Of a DNA stretch of 41,806 nt, positions 1 to 9,450 are shown piece by piece. Position 1 is the stretch's first letter; each line of letters starts with the position of its first letter. Source of the DNA: Diplocarpon mali (taxonomy: Eukaryota; Ascomycota; Leotiomycetes; Helotiales; Drepanopezizaceae); the NCBI GenBank assembly GCA_024741835.1, contig JAENRP010000366.1:1-41806 (forward strand), in the 5' to 3' direction. A program made the position numbers and the translations under genes. The notes beneath the pieces are model-generated. The model was not told the origin of the DNA and searched no databases. It saw only the letters and a list, made by a program, of their open reading frames with translations.

Positions 1-615
1 ATTTATATAAAATTAAATTATATAAGAGTTTTTAATAATTAATTTATATAATTTATAAATAATAACTATAAAGTGATCTTTAAAGTTAAAATTAAAGATA
101 GACTTTATATTATCTTAAAGGTAATATTATAAAAATTAACTCTTAAGCTAAACTTATAAGTAGATTCCTTTAAGGAAAGTGCACTCTTTACCCTAATATA
201 ATTAAGTAAGGATAAAGAGAATAGATAGACTTTTAAGCTAAGATTGTAAATGAAATTTGCGAAAATAACTCTTAAGCTAAAACTATAAGTAGAATATAAT
301 ATATTTTTAAAGATAACTCTTAAACTAGGATTATAAGTGAATTTAATAGAAATGACTCTTAGGCTAAGCCTGCGAGTAGATTCTATAGATTTATTAATAA
401 TAACTCTTAAGCTAAGATTATAAGTAAAATTCGTAAAATTGACTCTTAGGCTAAGATCGCAAGTGAACTTCGCGGATTTGTTAAAAACGACTCTTAAGCA
501 AGAACCGCGAGTAGATCTTGCGGTTCTATTAAAAACGACTCTTAAGCTAAGCTCGCAATTAGAAAATGGTAAAACCTCAAACTGCTATTACTATTCCTTT
601 CTAATTGCTAATAAT
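1..615 (+). mobile_element. Copia-A copy 1, left fragment (protease end and palindrome array)
   Basis: This is a broken internal piece of a Ty1/Copia element. It aligns closely with 3237-3880 of the complete Copia-A copy at 1235-7423: the same sequence after the protease, the same palindrome array, and the same start of the pre-integrase region. Homology stops at the chromovirus LTR that begins at 616. The element resumes at 39048, so about 38.4 kb of later insertions separate its halves. Some 20 bp present in copy 2 (about 3881-3903) are missing at the break. The left part of the element lies outside the window. No function survives. Confidence 0.85.
139..560 (+). repeat. Palindrome array A (9 units, in frame)
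   Basis: Nine 23-bp degraded palindromes start at 139, 229, 268, 316, 355, 403, 442, 490 and 538. Each begins ACTCTTA or similar and ends near GCGAGT or its RIP form ATAAGT. The spacings are 90, 39, 48, 39, 48, 39, 48 and 48 bp, all multiples of three, so every unit is read in the same phase as an eight-residue motif such as TLRLRSQV or TLKQEPRV followed by a short spacer. The best preserved unit is at 355-377. The 90-bp gap probably holds one lost unit. Confidence 0.85.
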
Positions 616-872
616 TGTTACGACTCGCTCTGGAGCGTACAAAGGGGCGTGAATCGAATAACGCTGACTATATTACCTTAAGAGGTACGCTATATAATAG
701 AGAAGAAAAGATAAAGAGGAGAGAGTCTCTAGTAGAGCTCCTCTAGAATAAGTACAGGTACTTTACTAGCGTGCATATAATTTAGCTACCTCGCTACCTT
801 AGCGTGCACCTGACTTCTTATAGCCTTAGTGATACGTGATATAACTATATACGTAATACGGCTATAATACTA
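616..872 (-). repeat. 3' LTR of a chromodomain Gypsy element
   Basis: This is read as an LTR of an element on the minus strand. The left edge is TGTTACG at 616, directly against interrupted Copia-A sequence. The right edge lies next to a purine tract on the minus strand (AAAAAGGGGGGAG, 875-887), as expected for the polypurine tract before a 3' LTR. Gypsy chromodomain coding sequence follows on the same strand. I did not find the partner LTR in the window, so the right edge rests on the tract alone. Confidence 0.6.
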
Positions 873-874
873 CT

Positions 875-1234
875 CCCCCCTTTTTAAAAACTGCGCCTGC
901 GCAATTATATCTATAGGCGTATCGTTCTCTAAGTCCTTATAATTGTCAACTCTATTATTATATAACTTAAGCCAGCTTAGTAGCACCCTTAATAGCCCTT
1001 TAGCTTAAGGGTTATTTAGATGGAAATCTCAAATAGCATATAGCACTATTATAGCATCTAAGCATAGGTACTATTTAAGGTCTTTATTAGCTCCCTTCTA
1101 CTTAATCTAATACTTAAGCTTCTTAGCTTAAATACGGGATCTGACTACTTCCTCTATCTCCTATTCCTCTTACTCTAGCAGTACTTTAATTAAGGCAAGA
1201 GGTTCCTAAACCTAGCCTAGCAAAGGGTTAAGAA
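875..1234 (-). pseudogene. Chromodomain tail of Gypsy (chromovirus) polyprotein
   Basis: The minus-strand reading, with RIP stops restored to Gln or Trp, gives a chromodomain at about 1010-1170. It starts IEEVVRSRIQAKKLKY, continues with a WIKWKGA core, and ends with a DFH motif before the protein tail IDIIAQAQF. In chromoviruses this domain sits at the C-terminus of integrase and is thought to direct insertion to methylated-histone chromatin. The piece continues at 7424, because Copia-A copy 2 inserted exactly between 1234 and 7424. Several in-frame stops make it dead. Confidence 0.75.
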
Positions 1235-1429
1235 TGTTAAGATAGGTGATACAGCTATTACTCTAATATATTATCATATGACCCTATTACTTAATTAGTA
1301 GGATATTGATATATATATAGCTATAGGGAAGAAAGGGGTAACCTTCCTTCCCTAACTCTTATTAATATATCGACTATCGACCTTTAGAAGCCTCCTTTAC
1401 CTACTGCGCCGACTTACTTAAGCTTAATA
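1235..1429 (+). repeat. 5' LTR of Copia-A copy 2
   Basis: The LTR starts TGTTAAGATAGG and ends AATA, probably AACA before RIP. It has the same length as the 3' LTR at 7229-7423. Every difference I read between the two is a transition, for example TGTTAAG against TATTAAG and GTGATA against GTAATA. Confidence 0.93.
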
Positions 1430-1442
1430 GGTTATAAGCCCT
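1430..1442 (+). other. Putative primer-binding site of Copia-A copy 2
   Basis: The sequence GGTTATAAGCCC directly follows the 5' LTR, where the tRNA primer-binding site should lie. Allowing for RIP, GGTTAT(C/G)AGCCC would be a typical tRNA 3'-end complement. The primer tRNA was not identified. Confidence 0.5.
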
Positions 1443-1810
1443 AGCTAGACCGATAATAGATTATTAACTTCCTTTAGAAAGCACTTGCGCTACAACTATT
1501 AGTAGGAAGTTGAATAAGACTTATAGTAAAAGGCGAGCAATCGGCGAATAGGAGGTATGATTCCCTATTTAGCTAACCTATATTGCAAGAGGTATAATTC
1601 CTTGCTCTATAACCCTTTAGTACTATAAGAGGTATAATTCCTTGCTTTACTATATTTCATAGGAGGTATGATTCCCTGCGTTATAGCCTAAAAACCCTTT
1701 TCGATAAGAGAACTTCCTCCCTATTTAATACTTCTATAATACCTGCTATTTAATCATTTCGACTTTTCGATAGGAGGAGTGCCTTTAACTATTTAATTTA
1801 TTTGATTTTA
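1443..1810 (+). other. Untranslated leader of Copia-A copy 2
   Basis: This stretch between the primer-binding site and the first recognisable gag codons holds no coding signal I can support. Its main content is a four-copy direct repeat at 1551-1677, listed separately. The gag start codon could not be fixed because no ATG survives upstream in the gag frame. Confidence 0.6.
1551..1677 (+). repeat. Four-copy leader repeat with a conserved ATG
   Basis: A 16-18 bp motif, GGAGGTATGATTCCCT in its best form, starts at about 1551, 1588, 1628 and 1662, with 34-40 bp between starts. The middle two copies read AGAGGTATAATTCCTT, which differ from the others only by transitions. It lies in the retrotransposon leader, so it may have been an RNA structure, a packaging signal or short upstream ATGs. 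That role is inference. Confidence 0.6.
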
Positions 1811-3355
1811 AACGCAATTCTATTAGAAACGGCAATAGCTTCTAATTCCAATCGAAACACTAGACTCAAAGACCTCCAACTCTTTCGAAAGAACTAGTAA
1901 TAATAGTTCGACGATTTAGAGCTTTACTTTAAGAGTAAAGGCATTAAAATAGCAATTTAAAAGATACTTATTAAATACGTAAGAATAGCCTCCTATACTC
2001 CCTCTACCGATTTGTCTACTTCTACTTTAATAGCTAATATAACTGCTAAGGATTTGCCAAATATATTAAATAAGCTTAGCTTAAGAGCTTTAATAGATAA
2101 TAATCAAGAATCCTAAAGGTAGATTTTAAAAATAGAAAAGGAGAAGGAGTATAGGCTAGCCTTAGCTAAATGCAAGCTTAAGATTAATAGAGGTTTAAAT
2201 GACAAAGACTAAGATTTTATTCGAGTTTATAATAATATAAAGATAAGATAGGATACTTTAAAAGTAAAATACTCTTAGACAACTGCCTTTAATACTTAGT
2301 ATCTATTATAGTAGATTACTTTATTTTAATATAGAAAAGATAAAGATAGTAAGGATATAGATATAAATATAGACTCTACTTAGTCTATATTATATAAAGT
2401 AAAAAGGAGAGTAAAAGCCGCAGATCTTAAGATAGCTTTAACTTTTAAAGAAACTTAGCTTTTTAGTTTCTTACTTAATAGCCTCCCTCTTAAGTTTGCT
2501 ATTGCGAAATAATCTCTTCTTATTTAATCTAACCTTAAGATCTATAAGAAGATCGATCTCCTTTGAACTATTGAATAAGACCTTAAAGGACGCTTTAAAT
2601 CGGCAAATGCTATATTATAGGGTAACGATAAGCCTAAGAAGAGAAAGGAGCGCGGGATAAGCCCTTAAGCTTATTAGGGATACTACTTCTATAATAATAC
2701 TTATAATATTACTAATTATAAAGTTAAAAGGCAACTGATCGATATAGTCGCTAGCTTTAATATTAAGAAGCAATTAAAGCAGAAGTTAAAAAGCAAATTG
2801 CCTTTATCCTATTAAAGGCCGCAACTACTAAGGAAAAGCAAAGGAAAAGGCTATTTAGCCAAGACTTTAGTAGATACCTTTAATAATAATAATAGGTTAT
2901 TTAAACCTAAATCTACTTTTGATAATTTAAATAATAATTATAATAAAGATGCTTATATCTTAAAAGCCGATCTTTATAAGATCTTTAAATCCGACTAGTA
3001 TAGTAATACTAGTTATATAGTATATATAACTAATAAATCCTACCTATTTAAAGGCCCGCTTATTAAAATAAAAAGGCATTTTATTAAAGTTAGTAGTAGA
3101 AGGTTATATATAGACTCGATAGGTATAATAGAAATAAATATTATTAGCATTTCTTTCCTTTTATAAAATGTTCTCTTTATACCTAACTTAAGTATTAATC
3201 TTTTATTTAGCTATAAGATCTATATAAAGTTGATTTATATAAGAGTTTTTAATAATCAATTTATATAATTTATAAATAATAATTATAAAGTGATCTTTAA
3301 AACTAAAATTAAAGATAGACTTTATATTATCTTAAAGGTAATATTATAGAAATTA
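1811..3355 (+). pseudogene. Copia-A gag and aspartic protease
   Basis: This is the first part of the broken Copia-A polyprotein. Gag is a hydrophilic, Lys-rich region that includes LFSFLLNSLPLKFAIAK, the position where Copia gags carry their 'LLNALPxxY'-type segment, at about 2460-2520. A degraded zinc-knuckle-like cluster follows near 2670-2710, with the expected Cys and His now Tyr or Asn. The protease region at about 2990-3230 reads IVYITNKSYLFKGPLI, then IKRHFIKV, and ends VLFIPNLSINLLFSYK, matching the VLYVPxLxxNLLS segment of Copia proteins. About one codon in ten is TAA or TAG where Gln or Trp would fit. The frame runs on into the array at 3356. Confidence 0.82.
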
Positions 3356-3825
3356 ACTCCTAGGCCAGACTTATAAATAGATTCCTTTAAGAAAAGTGCA
3401 CTCTTTACCCTAATATAATTAAGTAAGAATAAGGAGAATAGATAGACTCTTAAGCTAGGATCGCAAGTGAAATTCGCAAAAATGACTCTTAAGCTAAGAT
3501 TATAAGTAGATTGTAAGGTATTTTCAAAGATGACTCTTAAGCTAAAATTATAAGTGAATTTAATAGAAATAACTCTTAAGCTAAGACTATAAGTAGATTC
3601 TATAGATTTACTAATAATAACTCTTAAGCTAGGATTATAAATGAAATTTGCAAAAATGACTCTTAGGCTAGGACTATAAGTGAAATTTGCAAATTTATTA
3701 GAAATGACTCCTAAGCTAGGACTGCAAATAGATCTTGCTATTTTTAAGAAATCGATTCTTAAGCTAGGATTGCAAATAGATCTTGCAGTTTTATTAAAAA
3801 CGACTCTTAACCTAAGCTTATAATT
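3356..3825 (+). repeat. Palindrome array B (10 units, in frame)
   Basis: Ten 23-bp degraded palindromes start at 3356, 3446, 3485, 3533, 3572, 3620, 3659, 3707, 3755 and 3803. The spacings are 90, 39, 48, 39, 48, 39, 48, 48 and 48 bp, all divisible by three. All units are read in one phase, giving TPRPDLQI, TLKLGSQV, TLKLRLQV, TLRLGLQV and similar, joined by spacers of the type DLAVLLK. The array sits between protease and the pre-integrase domain, where Copia proteins normally have no such repeat. It has one 48-bp unit more than array A, so unit number varies between copies of the family. Confidence 0.88.
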
Positions 3826-5230
3826 AGAAAATGGTAAAACCTCAAACTGCTATTACTAGTCCTTTCTAACTGCTAATGATAAAGTATCGATTAATAATAG
3901 GCTATTAAAGCTATTAAAAGCCGAAAACCTATTAAGGTATTAGCTAATATATAAAAGATTTGCGTATCTAAAGCTAAAGAAATTAAAGGGCCTATATAAG
4001 GTCTCGACTTTAAAATAGAAGATTTAAATACTAAAGGATCGCTTAGTATATCGAATTTGTAAGCTAATAAAACTTCGAAATCAGATGCAAATTAAGCTTA
4101 ATTTATAAAAAGATTTAATACTAGTACTAATATCTATTAATACTATTAAACTATTTATAACCTTAATTAAAGGAAATAATTAGTTTTCTTAAATAGTAAA
4201 TAACTCTACTTAGCAGATATAGACTATTTATACTAAGACTAAATTTAAGCTTATAAAAAAGCTGGAAACTTAAAAAGTAATAGAAGAATGCTAAACCTAA
4301 TTAAAGCTAATAGCTATTAGGTCTAATAATATATTAAAGATTAAGGTAAAGCTTAATAAATAGGTAAAATAAAGAGTTTATTATAAACTAACTATAATAT
4401 ACAAAGGTTCCTATTAAAATGGCATCGCTAAGCGAAGCATTTAATAAGTAGAGACTAACTATTATACTCTATTGTAAGATGCTAACTTACTATTAGAATT
4501 CTAAGACCTTATAATTAAAGCAGATATATACTTATAAAATAGAATAGGTAATAGACTAATAGTCAATAGCACTTAAATATTACTATATAAGGTATATTTT
4601 AGATAGAAACTAAGCTTAGACTATATCTACGTCTTTAAAAGCATCTACTACTCTTATATTAGCTTAAAGTCCTAGCCTATAGGTATAAAAAGTAAGAAGC
4701 TAATAAACTAAAGTAAAGAGTATATATTTATTAAGTATATTTAATAGATAATAAAACAATAGATAGTATATATACTAGATATAAGGCGAGTAATTATATC
4801 TTTAATAATTAAATTTAATAAATCTCGAAATAAGAGGGAGCTATCCTTAAAGCTCTATATACCTAAAGATTCGCAAGGTATACTACTTAATAGTAATACT
4901 ATTAAGCCGAACTAATAACCCTTCTCTCTTAGCTTAGGCATATTAAGCGCACCCGCTAATCGATAACCTACTAATCGCCTAAAGGTCGAATAGACTATTC
5001 CTATTATCTGCGAACTACTTAAAGTAAGGAATAACTTTAATATTATCATCCCTTTAATTAAAGCACCTATAGTAAAGGATATTCCTAAAATAGGTATAAG
5101 TAATAATAAGCCTTTACTATTAGAAAGCAGTTCCTTAGATAATAAGCCTATAGAACCTATAGCCGAACCTATATCTTTAAAAAGGAATAGAGACTTAAAA
5201 CTAGAAGATACTTTAGATAAACGCAAGTTT
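3826..5230 (+). pseudogene. Copia-A pre-integrase and integrase
   Basis: This continues in the frame of the array. The pre-integrase part (about 3890-4100) ends in a degraded Cys-containing segment (VYRICKL) where the HHCC-type motif belongs. The integrase core includes YKGSYQNGIAKRSIQ at 4400-4440, the counterpart of the TPQQNGVAER motif around the catalytic Glu, then the AxxYLxNR segment near 4530. YVFKSIYYSYISLKS, KLINQSKEYIF and IKFNKSRNKREL follow, the normal order of a Copia integrase tail. The region from about 4900 to 5230 links to reverse transcriptase. Stops occur throughout and the protein is not functional. A diverged copy lies at 39048-40390. Confidence 0.85.
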
Positions 5231-6922
5231 AAGCATATCTAGGCTATAATAGCGTATAAGATCTATAAGCTCGAACTTTAATAGAGCTTTAATAAAGATA
5301 ATATATTCTTAGCCGCTAAGGGGATAATAAAAATCTCTCTTTTAAAGATATATAATAAAGCTATTAATAATCTAAAGAATAGAATAGAATAAAATAAGGC
5401 AATCTAAAAGGAGATAAGTTCTTTTATTACAAATAGTATATAAATAAAGGAACCGACGCTAAAGGATATGAACCTAGTTTTAATAAAGTAGGTCTTTATA
5501 ATTAAAATATATGCAAATAGGACCCTAGAACGTTATAAGGCAAGGCTTATAACTAAGGGCTTCTCCTAATAGTATAGAGAAGACTACTTTAATATATTTA
5601 CACTAATAGTTTGTATAGATACCCTTTGCATATTTATAGTAATAGTAGCCGCTAAGGACCTTGAATGCAAATAGTACGATATTAAAAATACATTTACTAA
5701 AGCGATTATAAAAGAATGGATTTTTCTCTTTTAACCTAATAGTATTCTTATATATGCTGGCCACTCTCTTTATATACTTTATAATATCTATAGGCTTAAA
5801 TAATCAGCCTATAATTAGAACCTCTTATATAGCTTTACTTTAATAGAAATAGGATTCATTTAAAGCCTAGCTAACCCTTATCTATTTACCTATATTAAGT
5901 ATAGAATCAAGTTACTACTATATATTAATAATATTACTATAGCTGCGAAAACAACTACTCAATTAAATTAGTTCTTTATAACTATTCGGAAACGTTTTAA
6001 TATTAAGGATCTAAGGGGAATTTATAAGATCCTTAGCATCTGTATTATAAGGAACCGCTCTACTTAAGAACTCTAGTTAGACTAAGAGCAGTATATTAAA
6101 AAGATCCTAGACCGAATAGGACTCTCTACTTATACTCTTAACTTTAAGCTAAAGCGTACTCCAATCGAAGGAAAGTATAATAAGTTAGAGCCTATTAATA
6201 AAAATAAGTAAAGAGCAGATCTAAAGAAGTACTAATAGAATATTAGAGCGATTATATATACTATAGTATATATAAGACTAGATATTGCCTTTATTACTAG
6301 GCAACTTAGTCAAAACCTAAAGGATCCGACGATTTGATATAAGAATGTAATCAAGCGATTTAAAAGGTACCTTTAATTAACAATTATATAAAAGGTAAGA
6401 TATAGACTGATAAAATATATAAGCGCAAAGCTTAAGGTATATACCGATTCTAACTAAGCAAATATAAAAGGTTAGAAAAGTATATCTAAAAGCGTAGTAG
6501 TACTATATAGTAGACTTATATTATAAGGAAGTAAGAAGCAGAAATTAGTAGCTACTGCAAGCACTAAGGCCGAATATATATTAATATTATTAAATTATAA
6601 GCAAGGATTATAAATCGCTTAAGTTTTAAAAGATATAGGTTTCGCTAAGTATATTAAATAAGATAGGAACTATATTAATCTTTAAGTAGATAATATAAAG
6701 GCGATTGCACTCGCAAAGAATCCACACTTAAATAAGCGATCGAAATATTTTAATATTACCTACTACTTTATTTGCAACCTTATTATAAAGAATAAGTTAT
6801 TAATCACTTATATCTAAACTAATTAAATAGTAGCAGATGGATTTATAAAGCTATTAAAGATAGTTGCAAAGTTTAAAATATTCAAAGATATACTAAGGTT
6901 GCAAAAGATAGTAGGGGCTTAG
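5231..6922 (+). pseudogene. Copia-A reverse transcriptase and RNase H
   Basis: Reverse transcriptase begins near 5440. It contains ERYKARLITKGFSQQY (RYKARLVAKGFxQ motif), KDLECKQYDIKNTFTKA (DVxxAFL block), RLKQSAYN, and the active-site line LLLYINNITI at about 5912-5941, where YVDD has become YINN through G-to-A change. RNase H follows: VYTDSNQANIKG, SKKQKLVATASTKAEYI, VDNIKAIALAKNPHLNKRS and the end ADGFIKLL. The frame ends at TAG 6920-6922, and this stop is probably authentic because the sequence beyond it loses coding character. The loss of both catalytic Asp residues and many stops make it inactive. Confidence 0.9.
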
Positions 6923-7228
6923 TAGGCTTAAGGACAATTCCTAGGCCTGCCCTGCGAGTCAGGTCATATAGTCTTATAAAGGAAAGTTTTTCTTTAAATC
7001 GACTCTTAAGCCTAGACTGCGAGTTAAGTTACGTAGTCTTATAAAGGAACGCTTTTAGGAAAATTGACTCCCGGTCCTACCTTGCAAATAGAGTTTGGTG
7101 ATTTCAATAAAGGTTATTATTAATTGATTATTTTTAATTTAAAGAGATACCTAAGAGTTGGATTAGCGTAAAAGGATAGTTATTATTTTCCCAACTGCAG
7201 GTCAATTGGAGTAAGGTCTAAGTAAAGG
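6923..7228 (+). other. 3' untranslated region of Copia-A copy 2
   Basis: This is the short non-coding tail between the pol stop and the 3' LTR. It holds three palindromes (6937-7089) and a purine-rich stretch (GGAGTAAGGTCTAAGTAAAGG) just before 7229 that could be the polypurine tract. No further gene is visible. Confidence 0.7.
6937..7089 (+). repeat. Three palindromes in a 65-bp tandem repeat
   Basis: Palindromes lie at 6937-6959, 7002-7024 and 7067-7089, exactly 65 bp apart. The spacer (ATATAGTCTTATAAAGGAA and on) is shared between the first two intervals, so the repeat unit is palindrome plus spacer. Unlike the coding arrays, the spacing is not a multiple of three, which fits its place after the pol stop. 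Confidence 0.85.
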
Positions 7229-7423
7229 TATTAAGATAGGTAATATAGCTATCACTCTAATATATTATCATATAACCCTACTGCTTAATCAGTAGGATAT
7301 TAATACATATATAGCTATAAGGAAGAAAGGGGTAACCTTCCTTCCTTAACTCTTACTAATATATCGACCATCGACCTCTAGAAGCCTCCTTTACCTACTG
7401 CGCCGACTCACTTAAGCTTAATA
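7229..7423 (+). repeat. 3' LTR of Copia-A copy 2
   Basis: This matches the LTR at 1235-1429 over its full 195 bp, with transitions only. It starts TATTAAGATAGG (from TGTTAAG) and ends CTTAATA. The target duplication AAGAA follows at once. Confidence 0.93.
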
Positions 7424-7978
7424 AAGAACGTATTTACGCAGTAAGTAGAAGTAGAATATAAAGTAGATCGAATAGAGCGAATTAGGCAATTGTAGCTTTT
7501 AGCTTTCCCTTAGCTTTTCTAATACTTTTATTGAGCCGTACTACTTATCTAAGAGCTTTCGGCTTAGTCGATCGAGCTTTTAGTTTTTAGTTCTAATTAG
7601 TATATCATCTCCTATAGTCTAATTAATAGGCTAGCAGTAGAGGTCTGCGAGCCGTTTTATCTTAGCCTATTATATTTAAAGAGAGGATTAAGCGAATTGT
7701 ACTACTTGTTAAGCTCTAATAGCTATATAAAGCGCTATTTTACGATTTAATCGCTTAATTACTATTCGCGAAGGCTTTAGGTTAATCAAATTCCAAAAGG
7801 AGCGAGCTTTATAGCTATTTAGCACTTAGAAAGGGGAGATTTGCCTTAAGGATTTGTAAGGTAAGGTCAATTAGGCGATATTTATTAAAGGTAAGAGACG
7901 ACTCTAATTATCTTAATAGTATAAGTAAAACAGTCTTAAGCGTTATTTTAAATACTAGTTCATAATCTTTGTGAAATA
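7424..7978 (-). pseudogene. Chromovirus integrase, C-terminal part
   Basis: This is the continuation of the minus-strand Gypsy polyprotein whose chromodomain lies at 875-1234. With Gln/Trp restored, the readable blocks are ISPFEVLNSYKARSFW, RLNRKIALYIAIRAQQ, QQAKIKRLADLY, a TIGDDILIRTKNWKLDRP-like line and KQYGPFKVLEKLRES, ending QLPNSLYSIYPVF. These correspond in order to the SPFxLxxGxxPR, ANxxRR, VGDxVxLxTxxxxxxRPSxKL, GPFxV and HPVFH blocks that close Gypsy integrases. Upstream sequence is cut off by the Copia LTR at 7979. Confidence 0.82.
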
Positions 7979-8395
7979 TGAGGGCTGGCCGATATGGTAA
8001 GGAGAGTATAAGGTAGTATTGAGTAGTAAGTAATAGTAGTAGTTGAAGAACTTGGAGGCTTAGGAGGCTTGATTCCTAACTACAGGAGCAAAGCAATCTA
8101 TATATACAAAATATCTTGAGCTTCTAGAACCTTCTAGTATATTAGAGTTATACTAGATTATAAATCAATATAGGTATACGTAATGCAATACGTAATCCTT
8201 TAATTTGTAATATAGTTTTAGCTAAACTTAGTACTACAAGTCATAGCTAAATATAGAACTATGACTCATAGCTAGGATATAAAGTTCATAGCTAAATTTA
8301 GTATAGCTATGATTTCTAATCCAACTTAGCTAGTATAGCTACTCCACCTTAGCTATTCCTACTTAGCTAGTATAGCTATGATTCTATATTCAACA
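7979..8395 (-). repeat. Copia-type LTR, truncated element
   Basis: This is a 417-bp LTR with TG at 7979 and CAACA at 8391-8395. On the minus strand it reads TGTTGAATATAGAATC onward, a form familiar from fungal Copia LTRs. It is preceded by a purine tract (minus strand GATTCAGGGGGCG, 8396-8408) that would be its polypurine tract, so it is probably a 3' LTR on the minus strand. It contains many copies of the short motif TAGCTATG/CATAGCTA, especially at 8215-8380. No matching coding body remains next to it. Confidence 0.65.
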
Positions 8396-8640
8396 CGCCC
8401 CCTGAATCATAGCTTTTTTAGCAATTAAAGAGCTTATTGCTAAGTGGTTTAGGGACTCGGCTAATTGAAGTTCTTTAGCCTAGTATAGCTATGATTCTAT
8501 AATTAACAAGACTATACAGTTCCTTTAATACTACTACTAATAGCCTACGTACTACTATAATGTAAAGAGGTATATTATTAACTATTATAACTGCTAACGT
8601 TTATATAAACCTTAAGATAAGACGCCAGGACTCCTTAAAC
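8396..8640. other. Remnant after the Copia LTR
   Basis: The first ~15 bp look like a polypurine tract on the minus strand. At 8481-8508 the sequence repeats the LTR edge (TAGTATAGCTATGATTCTAT, then ATTAACA), which suggests a second, mostly deleted LTR end. The rest up to the integrase remnant at 8640 shows nothing I can identify. Confidence 0.4.
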
Positions 8641-9450
8641 TACTGCCCGTCCCTTTGCGTATATAAGACAACCTATCTATAGACTTCTATACTTTTAGAT
8701 TAATTAGTAATAGCTGCGATACTATATTTATTATAATTAACCGACTTTCTAAGCGGCATATCTGCCTATTAATAATAAAGAAGGCTACTGTGCAGACTAC
8801 CGCCTCCTTATTTTATTAATATATTTAAAGGTTTAAAGGGAGCCCTCTTACTATTACTAGCGACTAAGGACCTTAGTTTATCTCCAACTTTATAAACGAA
8901 TTATTAACGCTAGCGTAAGTCAAACTCCAGCTATTAACATTTAAGTACGCTTAAATAGACGGATAGATTAAGATTATTAATTAGATAATTAATATACAAC
9001 TATACCCTTTTATTAATCACTTCTAAGACGATTAGGCCAACTTACTTCCTATTATAAATGCTGCTAGTACTGCTTACCTATATAAGTCAACTGGCCTCTT
9101 CTCCTCTATAGTCGATTATAGCTATAAACCCCACTTGGATTTTAATTAGACCGCTTATACTATAAAGCACTTAAACACTTAAGAGAAGCTAAATAGGAAA
9201 GAAGCGTAAGCATAGGTTAGAAGAATCGATAAAGCAGTTTAGTTTGCTTAAGAATCTATACTAATAGCTTAAGAGAGATAATCTAAATAAGCAAATAAAA
9301 AGCGACGCTAACCCGACTTTGGCCTAAGAGACTTAGTATATATTATAAAGAGAGCTTAGAAAACAGACCGACCCTTTAATAAACTTAACTTCCTTATCAT
9401 AAGCCCTTTTTATAGGTTCTATACTAGTAATCGATATTCACGTAAATATA
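8640..9450 (+). pseudogene. Gypsy integrase remnant
   Basis: The plus-strand reading gives the Gypsy integrase catalytic core with its blocks in order. They are SIDFYTF (first Asp), IIINRLSKRHIC (VVDRLTKxAHF block), ITSDQGPQFISNFINELL (second Asp, SDRGxQFxS), YAQIDGQIKIIN (HPQTDGQTE block, where the catalytic Glu is now Lys), LYKSTGLFSSIVDYSYKP, then RKEAQAQVRRIDKAVQFAQ and QANKKRRQPDF. This is a different family from the minus-strand chromovirus integrase at 7424-7978. No LTR or reverse transcriptase of this element was found beside it. Confidence 0.85.

Larger units (their letters stand above)
1235..7423 (+). mobile_element. Copia-A copy 2, structurally complete LTR retrotransposon
   Basis: This is a complete 6,189-bp Ty1/Copia element. 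It has two 195-bp LTRs (1235-1429 and 7229-7423) and is flanked by the direct repeat AAGAA (1230-1234 and 7424-7428), the 5-bp target duplication of a single insertion into the chromovirus. The internal order is leader, gag, protease, palindrome array, integrase, reverse transcriptase, RNase H, then a short 3' region with three more palindromes. Integrase ahead of reverse transcriptase defines Copia. All domains lie in one reading frame from about 1811 to the stop at 6920-6922, with no net indel, yet the frame is full of TAA and TAG codons. It is therefore inactivated by point mutation only, as RIP does. Confidence 0.93.

Noticed and set aside
139..560. CRISPR-like array of regularly spaced palindromic repeats
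   Set aside because: The spacers are themselves related to each other, spacing alternates between 39 and 48 bp in codon multiples, the array is part of a Copia polyprotein, and the setting is fungal with no cas genes.
4912..5226. 104-codon minus-strand frame, seen again at 40058-40372
   Set aside because: Its conservation simply reflects the two Copia-A copies. It is antisense to the linker between integrase and reverse transcriptase.
7979..8395. Solo LTR
   Set aside because: The flanks are not a direct repeat, and a polypurine-like tract follows the inner edge, so it is the end of a truncated element.
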